Under the pieces are notes generated by a model, which was not told where the DNA came from, ran no database searches, and saw only the letters and a list, made by a program, of their open reading frames with translations. This document shows positions 16,198 through 23,932 of a stretch of DNA of 41,286 nt, piece by piece (the stretch's first letter is position 1; each line of letters opens with the position of its first letter). The position numbers were made by a program, and so were the translations under genes. The stretch is taken from the NCBI RefSeq assembly GCF_020539525.1, contig NZ_JACDXX010000024.1:1-41286 (forward strand), in the 5' to 3' direction. Source of the DNA: Pseudogemmobacter faecipullorum. Lineage in GTDB: Bacteria; Pseudomonadota; Alphaproteobacteria; Rhodobacterales; Rhodobacteraceae.

Positions 16198-16401
16198 TCT
16201 TTGATTTAAAGAGGGTGGGTAAACCCTGAGTGGTGTTTTTATCTTATCTTCTTTTTCTTTCTTCTTCTTCGTGCCGATTAAGTATTTGATATATAATATT
16301 TATTATTAGCTTAAAGTAGTTAATGGGCGGTATGTGAGTAGTTATCGGGCGGTTTCAAAGTAGATCCTGGGCGGTTTCAAAGTAGAAATCGGGCGGCTTA
16401 G
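16198..16401 (+). other. oriV: Iteron replication origin (oriV) with AT-rich unwinding region
   Basis: Tandem 22-bp units begin at 16325, 16347 and 16369, each opening GGGCGG, with a fourth start at 16391. Units two and three share GGGCGGTTTCAAAGTAGA. A partial unit ending AAAGTAGTTAAT precedes them at about 16303. Left of the iterons are a pyrimidine tract and an AT-rich run (TTGATATATAATATTTATTA), a likely DNA unwinding element. The rep gene starts 95 bp later. Confidence 0.85.
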
Positions 16402-16495
16402 GTACCCGAAAACAGGATGTGCCTGGATAAATCTGGAGTTGTTCTTGTGCTGTGAGTAGCTAGGGTGTGATCCGCGATCTACCGGAAGTGCTGTC

Positions 16496-17338
16496 ATGAG
16501 CGAAAACCGCCCCAAAACTACTCGAACGCTGGATGTGAAGCCGAACCCTGGCGAAATGGTTAAGCCATCTGAGTTGATTGATGTGAAGGGTGCGACAGGG
16601 CTGACGCTACAGGATCGCCGGATTTATAACATTCTGCTGGATAACGCCTTTGGTCCCGACCTAGCCGTCGAAGGACGACGGTTTGAAATTGATCTCGCAG
16701 ACTTACGCGACAGTCACGACAGCAATGACCGGCTCATCGCCTCTATCGAAGCGTTGATGAAGACCATCGTTACAGTGGCGCGTCCGGATGGCTCTCAGGA
16801 TCGGGTACAGCTCCTTGGCTGGAACAACCTGTCTGACCCATACCGACGGCACGGCACGCTGAAATATTCGATTCAGCCGGAGCTGGCGGCTCTGCTGCGA
16901 GACAGCTCAGTGTTTGCGAAACTGCAGCTACAGGTCATGCGACACTTCACCAGTAAGTATGCGCTGGCCCTTTATGAGGCCATCTCGCGGCGGGTGAGAA
17001 TGCAGAAGATGGTGGAAACCGTTTCGCTGGAAGATTTCCGTGACATGCTGGGGGTCGAGCCTGGCAAGCTTGAAGGCTATGGAAATCTGAATAAATTCGC
17101 AATTACCCCTGCACTGCTTGAGGTCAACGCTCTCGCAGAATTCAGTGTTTCGGTAACCCCGCAAAAACTTGGCAAACGCGTTGCGTCGGTAGTGATCGGC
17201 TGGGGAATGAAAGACATTGAGGGACGCAAGGCCGCTTGGGCCGAGTTGCATCGCCCACGTGTTGGCAGGAAGGCACGGATCACAGGTACCGCAGAAATTG
17301 TGCCATTGCCAGATAGCTATCTGGTAATGGATGAGTAA
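16496..17338 (+). CDS. rep: Plasmid replication initiator protein (iteron-binding, Rep_3/RepA-like)
   Basis: The product has 280 residues with two winged-helix-like halves. The first spans about 30-140 (TLQDRRIYNILLDNAFGPDL, then SNDRLIASIEALMKTIVTV). The second spans about 145-240 (FTSKYALALYEAISRRVRMQKMVETVSLEDFRDMLGVEPGKLEGYGNLNKFAITPALLEVN), the latter closely following the Rep_3-type YALRLYELL...VGKYxxFxDLKRRVIxPA pattern. It binds the iterons at 16325-16401 to open oriV and probably represses itself, as iteron Reps do. A 16-bp palindrome of the putative partition motif lies inside its last codons (17309-17324). The start ATG at 16496 fits the length. Confidence 0.85.
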   Translation: MSENRPKTTRTLDVKPNPGEMVKPSELIDVKGATGLTLQDRRIYNILLDNAFGPDLAVEGRRFEIDLADLRDSHDSNDRLIASIEALMKTIVTVARPDGSQDRVQLLGWNNLSDPYRRHGTLKYSIQPELAALLRDSSVFAKLQLQVMRHFTSKYALALYEAISRRVRMQKMVETVSLEDFRDMLGVEPGKLEGYGNLNKFAITPALLEVNALAEFSVSVTPQKLGKRVASVVIGWGMKDIEGRKAAWAELHRPRVGRKARITGTAEIVPLPDSYLVMDE

Positions 17339-17350
17339 CAGATAGCTACC
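17309..17350. promoter_or_regulatory. Putative partition/regulatory sites after rep: palindrome and half-site
   Basis: CCAGATAGCTATCTGG (17309-17324) is a perfect 16-bp palindrome, and a second copy of the word CAGATAGCTACC follows at 17339-17350. The same GATAGCTAYC word recurs at both ends of the par operon (about 18125-18156 and 19171-19190), so these are probable binding sites for the small RHH partition protein. Confidence 0.5.
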
Positions 17351-17380
17351 AGCTACCCCCATTTTCAGTGAGGGGAAGAT

Positions 17381-17824
17381 ATGCAGGAACTCCGTATAAA
17401 TCACTCACTGCGGGCTGCCGTATTTGCTGCCTGGGGCAGAAAATGCGCATATTGCAGGGATATGCCGGCGGAGCACCTTGATCATATTTTTCCGAAAGCC
17501 TCGGGCGGGCAGGATATTATATCGAACTTCGCGCCCGCTTGTGCGCTATGTAACATGCGCAAGAATGGCCATGTGCTGGCTGAGGGTTTTCTCCGGATTA
17601 TGGCAGCACAGGCCAGGTCAAAGGAAAAATGGATCGAGGCGCGCATAAGGCGTCATGCAAGGGCCAGCTTACCACGATCCCCAGTGCAGGAGCGGCGGAC
17701 CAGTCTCGTTCCACGGGCGGGGGAGTTCGTGGCCCAGCTAAACTTAAGCTCTGCTACTATGGAGGTACTCTCGGGACTGGACTGGCATCATGCAGGCCGC
17801 TGTTTGAGGGCAAATATCCCCTGA
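17381..17824 (+). CDS. HNH endonuclease-like protein
   Basis: The product has 147 residues. A zinc-finger HNH fold occupies about 15-65: C22-x2-C25, D34-H35 in HLDHIFPKASGG, N49, and C54-x2-C57 in PACALCNMRKNG. This matches the small HNH nucleases of the McrA/phage type. The C-terminal half is basic and not recognised. A GAGGGGA ribosome binding site precedes the ATG. It sits between rep and the par operon, so it may be a plasmid maintenance, defence or homing-type nuclease; the target is unknown. Confidence 0.75.
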   Translation: MQELRINHSLRAAVFAAWGRKCAYCRDMPAEHLDHIFPKASGGQDIISNFAPACALCNMRKNGHVLAEGFLRIMAAQARSKEKWIEARIRRHARASLPRSPVQERRTSLVPRAGEFVAQLNLSSATMEVLSGLDWHHAGRCLRANIP

Positions 17825-18114
17825 TCTCTGGACTTGACCTGTACGAGGGCGGGCAGGTCATCACAGCCTGCTGGAGGGATATTACAGATCCGGAAGCTCC
17901 CAGCCTGTCCGGGCGTGAGACGCTGTGCGTAGATGTTACTTTCGCGCGCGCTGCGCTGGTGGCTACCATTCCCGAAATGGCGCTCAGCCTTGTCCGGCTG
18001 GCTGTTGAAACAAGATCCTCAGCATTTCTGGCGCGCCGCTGGCCAGCGAGGGGCGGAGATTTCGATCTCCAGGCCAGCGGAGTTGAGCGGCTCAAGGGCC
18101 TGCGGCATCAATAG
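17629..18114 (+). CDS. Hypothetical protein, overlapping the HNH gene (start uncertain)
   Basis: This frame of up to 161 codons overlaps the 3' end of the HNH gene by about 195 bp in another frame. Only its distal part (LFEGKYPLISGLDLYEGGQV, ITACWRDITDPEAPSLSGRE and onward to RLKGLRHQ) looks like real protein. The true start may be internal, or the two frames may once have been one gene split by a frameshift near 17800. I recognise no family. Without a gene here, 17825-18128 would be empty. Confidence 0.35.
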   Translation: MDRGAHKASCKGQLTTIPSAGAADQSRSTGGGVRGPAKLKLCYYGGTLGTGLASCRPLFEGKYPLISGLDLYEGGQVITACWRDITDPEAPSLSGRETLCVDVTFARAALVATIPEMALSLVRLAVETRSSAFLARRWPARGGDFDLQASGVERLKGLRHQ

Positions 18115-18124
18115 ACAAAGGATA

Positions 18125-18156
18125 TCTATTAGCTACCAGATAGCTTCCTGATAGTC
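18125..18156. promoter_or_regulatory. Putative partition sites at the end of the par operon
   Basis: CTATTAGCTACCAGATAGCT followed by TCCTGATAGTC contains three degenerate copies of the GATAGCTA word found after rep and before parA. It lies over the last codons of the small RHH gene. Confidence 0.4.
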
Positions 18157-18437
18157 ACCTCAAACGCTTCGGCAATACTCAGGCCCTGGGCATCCGCCCA
18201 GGCCGTAAACGCTTCAATAGTCTCTGGTTTGGCCTTGATGTTGATCTGCGCACTGCGGCCAGTGCGGTGCCGGCGCTGTTGCTTGACCGGGGCAGGGGCC
18301 GCAGGCTCGCGGCTGATAAACCCGGCTGCGGCGGCAGCCTCGACAGGCGGCGCGGCAGGCTTAGGGCGCGGGGCAGGGGTGAAGCTGCTCAGGTCGCCGA
18401 GGTCATTGCCGAAACCAATTTTTGCACGTCCGGTCAT
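18129..18437 (-). CDS. Small ribbon-helix-helix partition protein (ParG/ParB-like partner of ParA)
   Basis: The product has 102 residues. A flexible Pro/Ala-rich N-terminal half is followed by an RHH-like C-terminus (SAQINIKAKPETIEAFTAWA, then DAQGLSIAEAFEVTIRKLSG). A disordered tail before an RHH dimer is the plan of ParG-type centromere-binding proteins. The start ATG overlaps the parA stop by four bases, so the two are coupled. It would bind the GATAGCTATC-type sites around the operon, stimulate ParA ATPase and repress the operon. The C-terminal rather than N-terminal RHH separates it from most CopG repressors. Confidence 0.7.
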   Translation of the reverse strand: MTGRAKIGFGNDLGDLSSFTPAPRPKPAAPPVEAAAAAGFISREPAAPAPVKQQRRHRTGRSAQINIKAKPETIEAFTAWADAQGLSIAEAFEVTIRKLSGS

Positions 18438-19105
18438 TGTGAGGCCTCCCGCAGTTTGGCGACCAGTTCGCCGGTGAATTCGCGGGCGTTCTCCTTGGCC
18501 TTCTCGATGCCTGACGTGCTCGCTGGATTGAGCGTCGATAGAGTGCCACCGAAGTCGAACAGGTCGCGATAGGCAGCGCGTTCGACAATCGCGGTTTCAA
18601 AGACCGGGATGCCCGCTTCGGCCAGCTCACCAGATACATTCTTCAGGCTCCGTGATTTCACCGCGGCGCTGGTCCGGGTCAGAACCACGGCGTGCGGTAT
18701 GGCACGGCGGGCGAGGCGGGCCTGGCTTGCGATCAGGCGCAGGATCTTCGCCCCCCCCTTTGCATCCATGCTCGAGCCCTGAAGGGGGATCACGACAAAA
18801 TCAGAGAAGCCGATGGCATTGGCGACCATGAGCGAAGCGGTGCCCTCTAGGTCGACAATAACAAATGCGCTTATGGCGCTCTCAGCCTCGATCGCATCAG
18901 CGACGGTATCTTCTGTCACATCTGAAACAATACGGATGGCCTCTGGCTTGCCTGGCATGGTGGCCCATTGGCTGATCCAGCGCTCAGGATCCGCGTCGAT
19001 GATCGTGACACTGGCGCCATTCTCGGCAAGCTGAGTCGCAGCAATAAGAGCGGAGGTGGTTTTCCCCGCCCCGCCTTTCGGATTTGCGAAAGAGACAACG
19101 GGCAT
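18434..19105 (-). CDS. parA: ParA-family partition ATPase
   Basis: The product has 223 residues from the ATG at 19103-19105 (MPVVSFANPKGGAGKTTSAL). The frame is open for 20 more codons, but the deviant Walker A KGGAGKTT at 10-17 of the shorter form fits small type Ib ParA/ParF proteins without an N-terminal DNA-binding domain. Walker A', with DADPE in IIDADPERWISQW, and the switch VIVDLEGTAS are present. It drives segregation of plasmid copies with the downstream RHH partner. The operator/centromere-like repeats lie just upstream. Confidence 0.88.
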   Translation of the reverse strand: MPVVSFANPKGGAGKTTSALIAATQLAENGASVTIIDADPERWISQWATMPGKPEAIRIVSDVTEDTVADAIEAESAISAFVIVDLEGTASLMVANAIGFSDFVVIPLQGSSMDAKGGAKILRLIASQARLARRAIPHAVVLTRTSAAVKSRSLKNVSGELAEAGIPVFETAIVERAAYRDLFDFGGTLSTLNPASTSGIEKAKENAREFTGELVAKLREASQ

Positions 19106-19141
19106 TGTTGTCGCTCCTGACTGCCTGACTATCGTCAGAAT

Positions 19142-19190
19142 TATCCGATATCTGCCGGATATCAATATGGTATCTGATAGCTATCGGATA
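19142..19190. promoter_or_regulatory. parS: par operator/centromere-like inverted repeats
   Basis: An outer inverted repeat TATCCGATA/TATCGGATA (ends at about 19143 and 19190) encloses CCGGATATCA and a GATAGCTATC palindrome (19176-19185). It sits directly upstream of parA and matches the words near rep and after the operon, so it probably serves as operator and partition site. Confidence 0.55.
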
Positions 19191-19425
19191 AAGATTGATC
19201 TTCCCGGTTGTGCATGGGCGTTTAAAACGTCCGCTGGACGTCACCGCGTAGGAATTGCTGTCTTGTTCACGGGAAGATTGCAGTAGCAGCTTGTTTGATG
19301 AAACGCTGTTTGGCTGGGTCAGCTGCCGCCAACCCCGGTATGGTTCAAATCCTTGTATCAACTAGCGTTCAAAGGTATCACCCCACGCGATATGATCGCG
19401 CAATGGCCTAGCCTAAGGACCCACA
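19191..19425. other. Junction between backbone and glycan locus, no gene seen
   Basis: About 235 bp separate the par operator and the initiating transferase gene. No open frame with a recognisable product, no tRNA and no clear IS end is seen. It should contain the promoter of the 19426-21045 gene pair. Confidence 0.4.
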
Positions 19426-20031
19426 GTGACAGTAACAAAGCGCCTTTTCGATATACTGGTCGCACTAGTCCTGGGGATTATCCTGATCTTTCCCGTGGCT
19501 TTTACCGCGCTTTTGATCCTGATCCGGGACGGTCGTCCGGTCTTCTATATCTCTGAGCGGATGAAGACCCCGACTGAGGGTTTTCGGCTGGTAAAATTCC
19601 GCACCATGAAGACCGTGGCCAGTGACAGTGGCGTTTCCGGCGGCGACAAGGCGGACCGGATTACAAAAAACGGACATTTTCTCCGTCGTACCCGCCTGGA
19701 TGAAGTGCCGCAGCTATGGAACGTGTTGAAGGGGGATATCAGCTTCGTCGGCCCGCGTCCGCCTCTGCGCCAATATGTTGAACGGTTCCCAGAGCTTTAC
19801 CGCGAGGTGCTGAAGTCTCGCCCCGGGATCACCGGTCTCGCTTCGGTCTATTTCCATGCCCATGAGGAATGGCTGCTGGCCCGCGCCCGCACTACCGCCG
19901 AGACCGATGTAATTTATTCGCGCGTCTGTGTCCCCCGCAAGGCACGCATCGACCTGATCTATCAGAACCGTCGCAACCTCTGCGTGGATGCGATGATTAT
20001 GCTCAAGACTGTGTTTAAGCGCCTGCGCTGA
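19426..20031 (+). CDS. Initiating sugar-phosphate transferase (PglC/WcaJ catalytic-type)
   Basis: The product has 201 residues. One N-terminal hydrophobic segment ([20 protein letters not shown]) is followed by the bacterial sugar transferase domain with [32 protein letters not shown] and PRPPLRQY. The size equals the short PglC type without the multi-span N-terminal part of WcaJ. It moves a sugar phosphate, most likely of a 6-deoxy-HexNAc such as QuiNAc or a related sugar, from UDP to undecaprenyl phosphate in the inner membrane, starting the repeat unit. The start is a GTG at 19426 with TAAGGAC before it. It is followed after 24 bp by the epimerase/reductase gene that may supply its substrate. 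Confidence 0.85.
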   Translation: MTVTKRLFDILVALVLGIILIFPVAFTALLILIRDGRPVFYISERMKTPTEGFRLVKFRTMKTVASDSGVSGGDKADRITKNGHFLRRTRLDEVPQLWNVLKGDISFVGPRPPLRQYVERFPELYREVLKSRPGITGLASVYFHAHEEWLLARARTTAETDVIYSRVCVPRKARIDLIYQNRRNLCVDAMIMLKTVFKRLR

Positions 20032-20055
20032 CCGGCAGATTACAGGAGTTCGATC

Positions 20056-21045
20056 ATGACCTGGCTTATTACTGGCGGCAGTGGTTTCATTGGCTCCAAC
20101 TTGGCGCAAGCGCTGGAGCGTGACGGTGAGATCTTTCGCATTATCGATCGCCGTCCAAGCCCGTTCTTTCCGGATCAGGCGGTGGAGATGGATATCCTCG
20201 ATCAGGAACGCCTTACCCAGAGCATGACAGGCGATACCATCATCCATCTGGCAGCCGAGCACCGCGACGATATCCGCCCGCTCTCGCGCTATGATGAGGT
20301 CAATGTCGAGGGAACGCGCAACATCTGCCGCGCTGCCAGTCTGCGTGGTATCGACCGCATCGTCTTCACCAGCTCGGTCGCGGTCTATGGTTTTGCGGCG
20401 CCAGATACCGGCGAAGAGGGCAAGATCGCACCTTTCAACGCCTATGGCCGCACCAAGTTCGAGGCCGAAGAAGTATTGCGTGCCTGGCAGGCGGAGGCCC
20501 CCGAACGTCGTAGCCTCGTGATCATACGTCCGACGGTTGTTTTCGGCCCAGGAAATCGAGGCAATGTTTTCAACTTGCTGAGCCAGATTGCGCGCGGGCG
20601 CTTCGTCATGGTGGGAGCGGGGGAGAACCGCAAATCTATGGCATATGTGGAAAATGTCGTTGCCTTCATTCGCCACATGGCAAAATCAGGCCCCGGCGTT
20701 CATCTTTGCAATTATGTCGACAAGCCGGACCCCAGCATGAACGAACTGGTCGCGCACGTCCGTTCGACCGTGCTTGATAAGCCCGGGGTCGGGCTACGGC
20801 TTCCTACCTGGCTGGGGATGGGTCTTGGCCATCTTGCCGATGGTGTCACGCGTATCACAAGAAAACGCCTGCCTCTCAGTGCAATCAGGGTGAAGAAGTT
20901 TATCTCCAGCACAGCCTTCGCTTCTGCAGCGCACCAGGTTGTGGGGTTCACAGCGCCGGTTACGCTGGAGGAAGGGATCGCGCGCACCTTGGATGCAGAG
21001 TTCCTGAACCCCGATCCGACACGTCCTGTCTTCGTCACGGAGTAA
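20056..21045 (+). CDS. NAD(P)-dependent nucleotide-sugar epimerase/4-reductase (WbpV/WreQ-like)
   Basis: The product has 329 residues and is an extended SDR with GGSGFIGSN at 7-15, TSSVAVYGF, and the YGRTK active-site Y-x3-K. Its length and place beside a PglC-type transferase match the 4-keto reductases or C4 epimerases that make UDP-QuiNAc, UDP-FucNAc or similar priming sugars. The 6-dehydratase that would give the D-series 4-keto substrate (WbpM type) is not on the plasmid and would have to come from the chromosome. A GGAGTTCG site precedes the ATG. It converges with the glycosyltransferase gene on the other strand. Confidence 0.75.
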   Translation: MTWLITGGSGFIGSNLAQALERDGEIFRIIDRRPSPFFPDQAVEMDILDQERLTQSMTGDTIIHLAAEHRDDIRPLSRYDEVNVEGTRNICRAASLRGIDRIVFTSSVAVYGFAAPDTGEEGKIAPFNAYGRTKFEAEEVLRAWQAEAPERRSLVIIRPTVVFGPGNRGNVFNLLSQIARGRFVMVGAGENRKSMAYVENVVAFIRHMAKSGPGVHLCNYVDKPDPSMNELVAHVRSTVLDKPGVGLRLPTWLGMGLGHLADGVTRITRKRLPLSAIRVKKFISSTAFASAAHQVVGFTAPVTLEEGIARTLDAEFLNPDPTRPVFVTE

Positions 21046-21079
21046 CCAATAGCGCGAGCGGCCTATAGAAGAAGCGGCT

Positions 21080-22342
21080 TCAGCGACGTTTTGCCGCCGC
21101 CTCTCGTAGCCAGGCCTCAAGATCACCATAAACCTGTTCTGCGGAATATTGTGACTCATAGAAGTCGCGCGCCCGTGCGCCCATCGCCTGACGCTCATCT
21201 TCTGGCAGATCCATCAACCGGGTAACGGCCTCAGCCAAAGCTTCGGGTTGTGAGGGCGGGGCGGTGATGCCTGCGCCGGAAGCGGCTATCACCCGCGTGC
21301 CCTCACCGCCGATGGCGGCAAGGATCGGGCGGCCGCAGGCCATGTAGCATTGCACCTTATAAGGTACGATCCGGTTGAAGATCTCGCTGTCGCGCAGAGA
21401 CACTATTAATGCATCTGCCTGCGCGAAAAAACCCGGCATGCTCTCTTCCGGGTGGCGCCCGAGCAGATGGAAATGACCTGTGATCCCCAGCTCATGCGCC
21501 CTTTTTCTCACTCGTTCCAGATCGCGGCCGCTGCCGATGATGACCCAGTGCAGCTCTGTTCTATTTCGCAGAAGATGCGCTGTGGCGAGCAAAGTATCGA
21601 AATCCTGGCTTTCACCGATATTACCAGCGAACATCACCCGGAAACCGGCCCCGGGCACAAGGGCACCCGCATCGGGGGCATCCGTCGCAGCCATGGGCCG
21701 ATACATTGCCGGTGCCGTGTTCGGAAGCACGCGGATACGGTTCTCGGCAATGCCAAAACGCGAGATCATTGGAGGGAAAGCGGCACTCTGCACCAGGACC
21801 AGATCAGCGCGGCGGAAAAGCCAGCCACAGACAGCGCTGAGGGCCCGGACCACCAACGGATTCTTCAACCGCAGCGTTTCGATGGCGGTTTCGGGCCAGA
21901 TGTCCTGAACCCAATAGACCGTGGGCACACCACGAAACCATTTCAGCATGATCGCGGGCAGAGCCTGGAAGGGCGGCGACGGCATCGACACGAAAGACAC
22001 ATCAGGCCTTCGCTTCACCTTGCGCAATGCCGTCCATGTTCCTGTCACCGGAAAGGTGACATAGTTCAGAAGCAATCGCAGCTTGCTTTTTCCACGTGCC
22101 ACTGAGCGCGCCCGGTGCACGCGCGCACCTTTCCAGTCTTCTTCGCGGCGCTGGCTGTTTGAATAGCCTTCAAAGAATGTCTCGCGCCCGTAATTCGGCA
22201 CTCCGGTTATCACGTCGACAGAATGGCCGCGCCGGATCAGCTCTTCGGTGATGGCATTGTTACTGAACTGTTCGGGAAAGAAGTATTGCGAGACGAAAGC
22301 TATAGAGAGCGGTTTCTTTGTGTCAGGGCCGGCGTCACTCAT
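21080..22342 (-). CDS. GT4-family glycosyltransferase, WbuB-like (probable L-FucNAc transferase)
   Basis: The product has 420 residues with a GT-B fold. The N-terminal acceptor domain has VSQYFFPEQFSNNAITEELI and GVPNYGRETFFEGY, and VYWVQDIWPETAIETL is a WbuB hallmark. The donor domain has VMFAGNIGESQDFDTLL and the closing PYKVQCYMACGRPILAAIGG followed by EGTRVI. WbuB-type enzymes add L-FucNAc to the lipid-linked priming sugar. The adjacent capG gene, overlapping by four bases on the same strand, makes UDP-L-FucNAc, which supports that donor. It acts at the cytoplasmic face. Confidence 0.85.
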   Translation of the reverse strand: MSDAGPDTKKPLSIAFVSQYFFPEQFSNNAITEELIRRGHSVDVITGVPNYGRETFFEGYSNSQRREEDWKGARVHRARSVARGKSKLRLLLNYVTFPVTGTWTALRKVKRRPDVSFVSMPSPPFQALPAIMLKWFRGVPTVYWVQDIWPETAIETLRLKNPLVVRALSAVCGWLFRRADLVLVQSAAFPPMISRFGIAENRIRVLPNTAPAMYRPMAATDAPDAGALVPGAGFRVMFAGNIGESQDFDTLLATAHLLRNRTELHWVIIGSGRDLERVRKRAHELGITGHFHLLGRHPEESMPGFFAQADALIVSLRDSEIFNRIVPYKVQCYMACGRPILAAIGGEGTRVIAASGAGITAPPSQPEALAEAVTRLMDLPEDERQAMGARARDFYESQYSAEQVYGDLEAWLREAAAKRR

Positions 22343-23496
22343 GTCAGATCGTTCATCCTGATGCCGTCCCAGCCATTCGACAACCGCGCCGTGCCGAGGA
22401 TCAGGCTGAGAACCCGCTCGGAGGTATTGTCGATGGCATAGTCCTCGGGCAGCGGATGGCGGCGGCCAGCGGCCTGGCGCTCGGCATGGAGCCGGGTCAC
22501 AGCTTCCACAGCCTCGCGGATAGTGTCGGGGTTGAGACCTGTCACTAGGATGCAGCCGACGTCCAGCCCTTCGGGCCGTTCGATCGCATCGCGTGGCGTG
22601 ATCGCGGGGAACTGCAGGATCGAGCTTTCTTCGGCGATGGTACCGCTGTCTGAAATAGCGCAGAAGGCGTTCATCTGCAGGGCGTTGTAATCATGGAACC
22701 CGAAGGGCGTCATGTATTGCACACGCGGATCGAAAGCGCCGTCTTCGCCCAGGGCTTCCAGCCGTTTGCGGGTGCGTGGATGGGTAGAGACGATCACGGG
22801 CATGTCGTGATCCCGCGCCAGGCTGTTCAGTGTGTCACGAAGCGAGCGCAGGCGTACGGCATTGTCGACATTCTCCTCGCGGTGCAGCGAGACGATGAAA
22901 TAGCTCTGTCGCTTAAGCGAGAGCCGTGACAGTACATCCGAGGCATCGATACGATCACGGTAGTGTTCCAATACCTCCCGCATAGGCGATCCGGTCAGAT
23001 AAATCCGGCGGTGCTGAATGCCTTCGGACAGAAGATGCCGGCGGGCATGTTCGGTATAGACCAGATTGAAGTCTGCAATGTGGTCGACCAGCTTTCGGTT
23101 GGTCTCTTCCGGTACGTTGCGGTCGAAGGAGCGATTGCCCGCCTCCATGTGATAGACTGGCACCTTCAGCCGTCGGGCAATTATCGCCGAAATCGCAGAA
23201 TTGGTATCGCCGAGGATCAGCACCGCATCGGGCTTTTCCTCACGGATGACTTTTTCGCTCTCGATCAGGATCTTGCCAAGTGTTTCTCCAAGAGAGCCAC
23301 CGCCGGTGCCAAGGAAATGGTCTGGCTTGTGCACACCCAGATCCTCAAAGAAGACTTCATTCAGGGAATGGTCCCAGTTTTGTCCGGTATGGACCAAGAC
23401 ATGGTCGGTAAAGGCATCGAGCCGCGCCATGACCCGTGACAGTCTGATGATCTCGGGTCGGGTTCCGAGGATGGTCATCACTTTCAGTCGGGACAT
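22339..23496 (-). CDS. fnlC: UDP-N-acetyl-L-fucosamine synthase, C2-epimerase (CapG/FnlC/WbjD)
   Basis: The product has about 385 residues and is a UDP-GlcNAc 2-epimerase fold protein: MTILGTRPEIIRLSRVMARL, LILGDTNSAISAIIARR, YHMEAGNRSFDRNVPEETNR, and the C-terminal SDSGTIAEESSILQFPAITP. In L-FucNAc loci the member next to wbuB epimerises UDP-N-acetyl-L-pneumosamine to UDP-L-FucNAc, the third step after CapE and CapF. CapE and CapF are at 35396-37519, so the pathway is complete on the plasmid although split. The ATG at 23494-23496 has an AGGA site; the frame opens two codons earlier at a TTG. It could in principle be a WecB-type epimerase, but context favours FnlC. Confidence 0.85.
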   Translation of the reverse strand: MSRLKVMTILGTRPEIIRLSRVMARLDAFTDHVLVHTGQNWDHSLNEVFFEDLGVHKPDHFLGTGGGSLGETLGKILIESEKVIREEKPDAVLILGDTNSAISAIIARRLKVPVYHMEAGNRSFDRNVPEETNRKLVDHIADFNLVYTEHARRHLLSEGIQHRRIYLTGSPMREVLEHYRDRIDASDVLSRLSLKRQSYFIVSLHREENVDNAVRLRSLRDTLNSLARDHDMPVIVSTHPRTRKRLEALGEDGAFDPRVQYMTPFGFHDYNALQMNAFCAISDSGTIAEESSILQFPAITPRDAIERPEGLDVGCILVTGLNPDTIREAVEAVTRLHAERQAAGRRHPLPEDYAIDNTSERVLSLILGTARLSNGWDGIRMNDLT

Positions 23497-23502
23497 GGTC
23501 AA

Positions 23503-23790
23503 TCCTGCAAAACGGGTTCGGAATATGTGTCCGGCGCGGCCGGGTCAAAGAGATCAAGTGTTCAGAACAGCGTCAGAAGCGGCTGCTTTCCGATGTTCTG
23601 GATGGAATGAGGGTGAAATACTGGCATGTCAACCGATGCTGTGTGGTCGACGTTTTCAACATTTTCACCATCGTAAGGAAGATTCGGATAGTGGTCCGGG
23701 AATATCAGACCTCTTTGGTAATCGAGGATCGCCCCGGATGGTGGTACCGTTCAACACGGCACTGGAGGATATATCGTTCGAATAGCCCCA
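23503..23790. other. Intergenic upstream of fnlC; promoter region, no gene seen
   Basis: About 290 bp lie between fnlC and an IS3 remnant. They should contain the promoter for the minus-strand fnlC-wbuB pair. A short plus-strand frame ends at the IS3 boundary but matches nothing I recognise; it may be the 5' or 3' scrap of a gene cut by the IS3 insertion. Confidence 0.4.
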
Positions 23791-23932
23791 TGTTTCGTGG
23801 ACGCCTTCTTTGCTAATTTTGAGGCAAGGAGGCCATGATGGGCACGGCCACTTTCAGCGACGAGTTCAAGCGTGATGCGCGCAGATCACGGAACGGGGCT
23901 CCCCGGTCAGCGAGGTTTCTTAACGGCTCGGC

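Noticed and set aside
16325-16401. CRISPR-like short tandem repeats
   Set aside because: Units are directly adjacent 22-mers with no spacers and lie beside a Rep gene, so they are iterons.
19714-20676. 320-codon open frame on the minus strand
   Set aside because: It is antisense to two well-supported genes (sugar transferase and epimerase) and matches no family.
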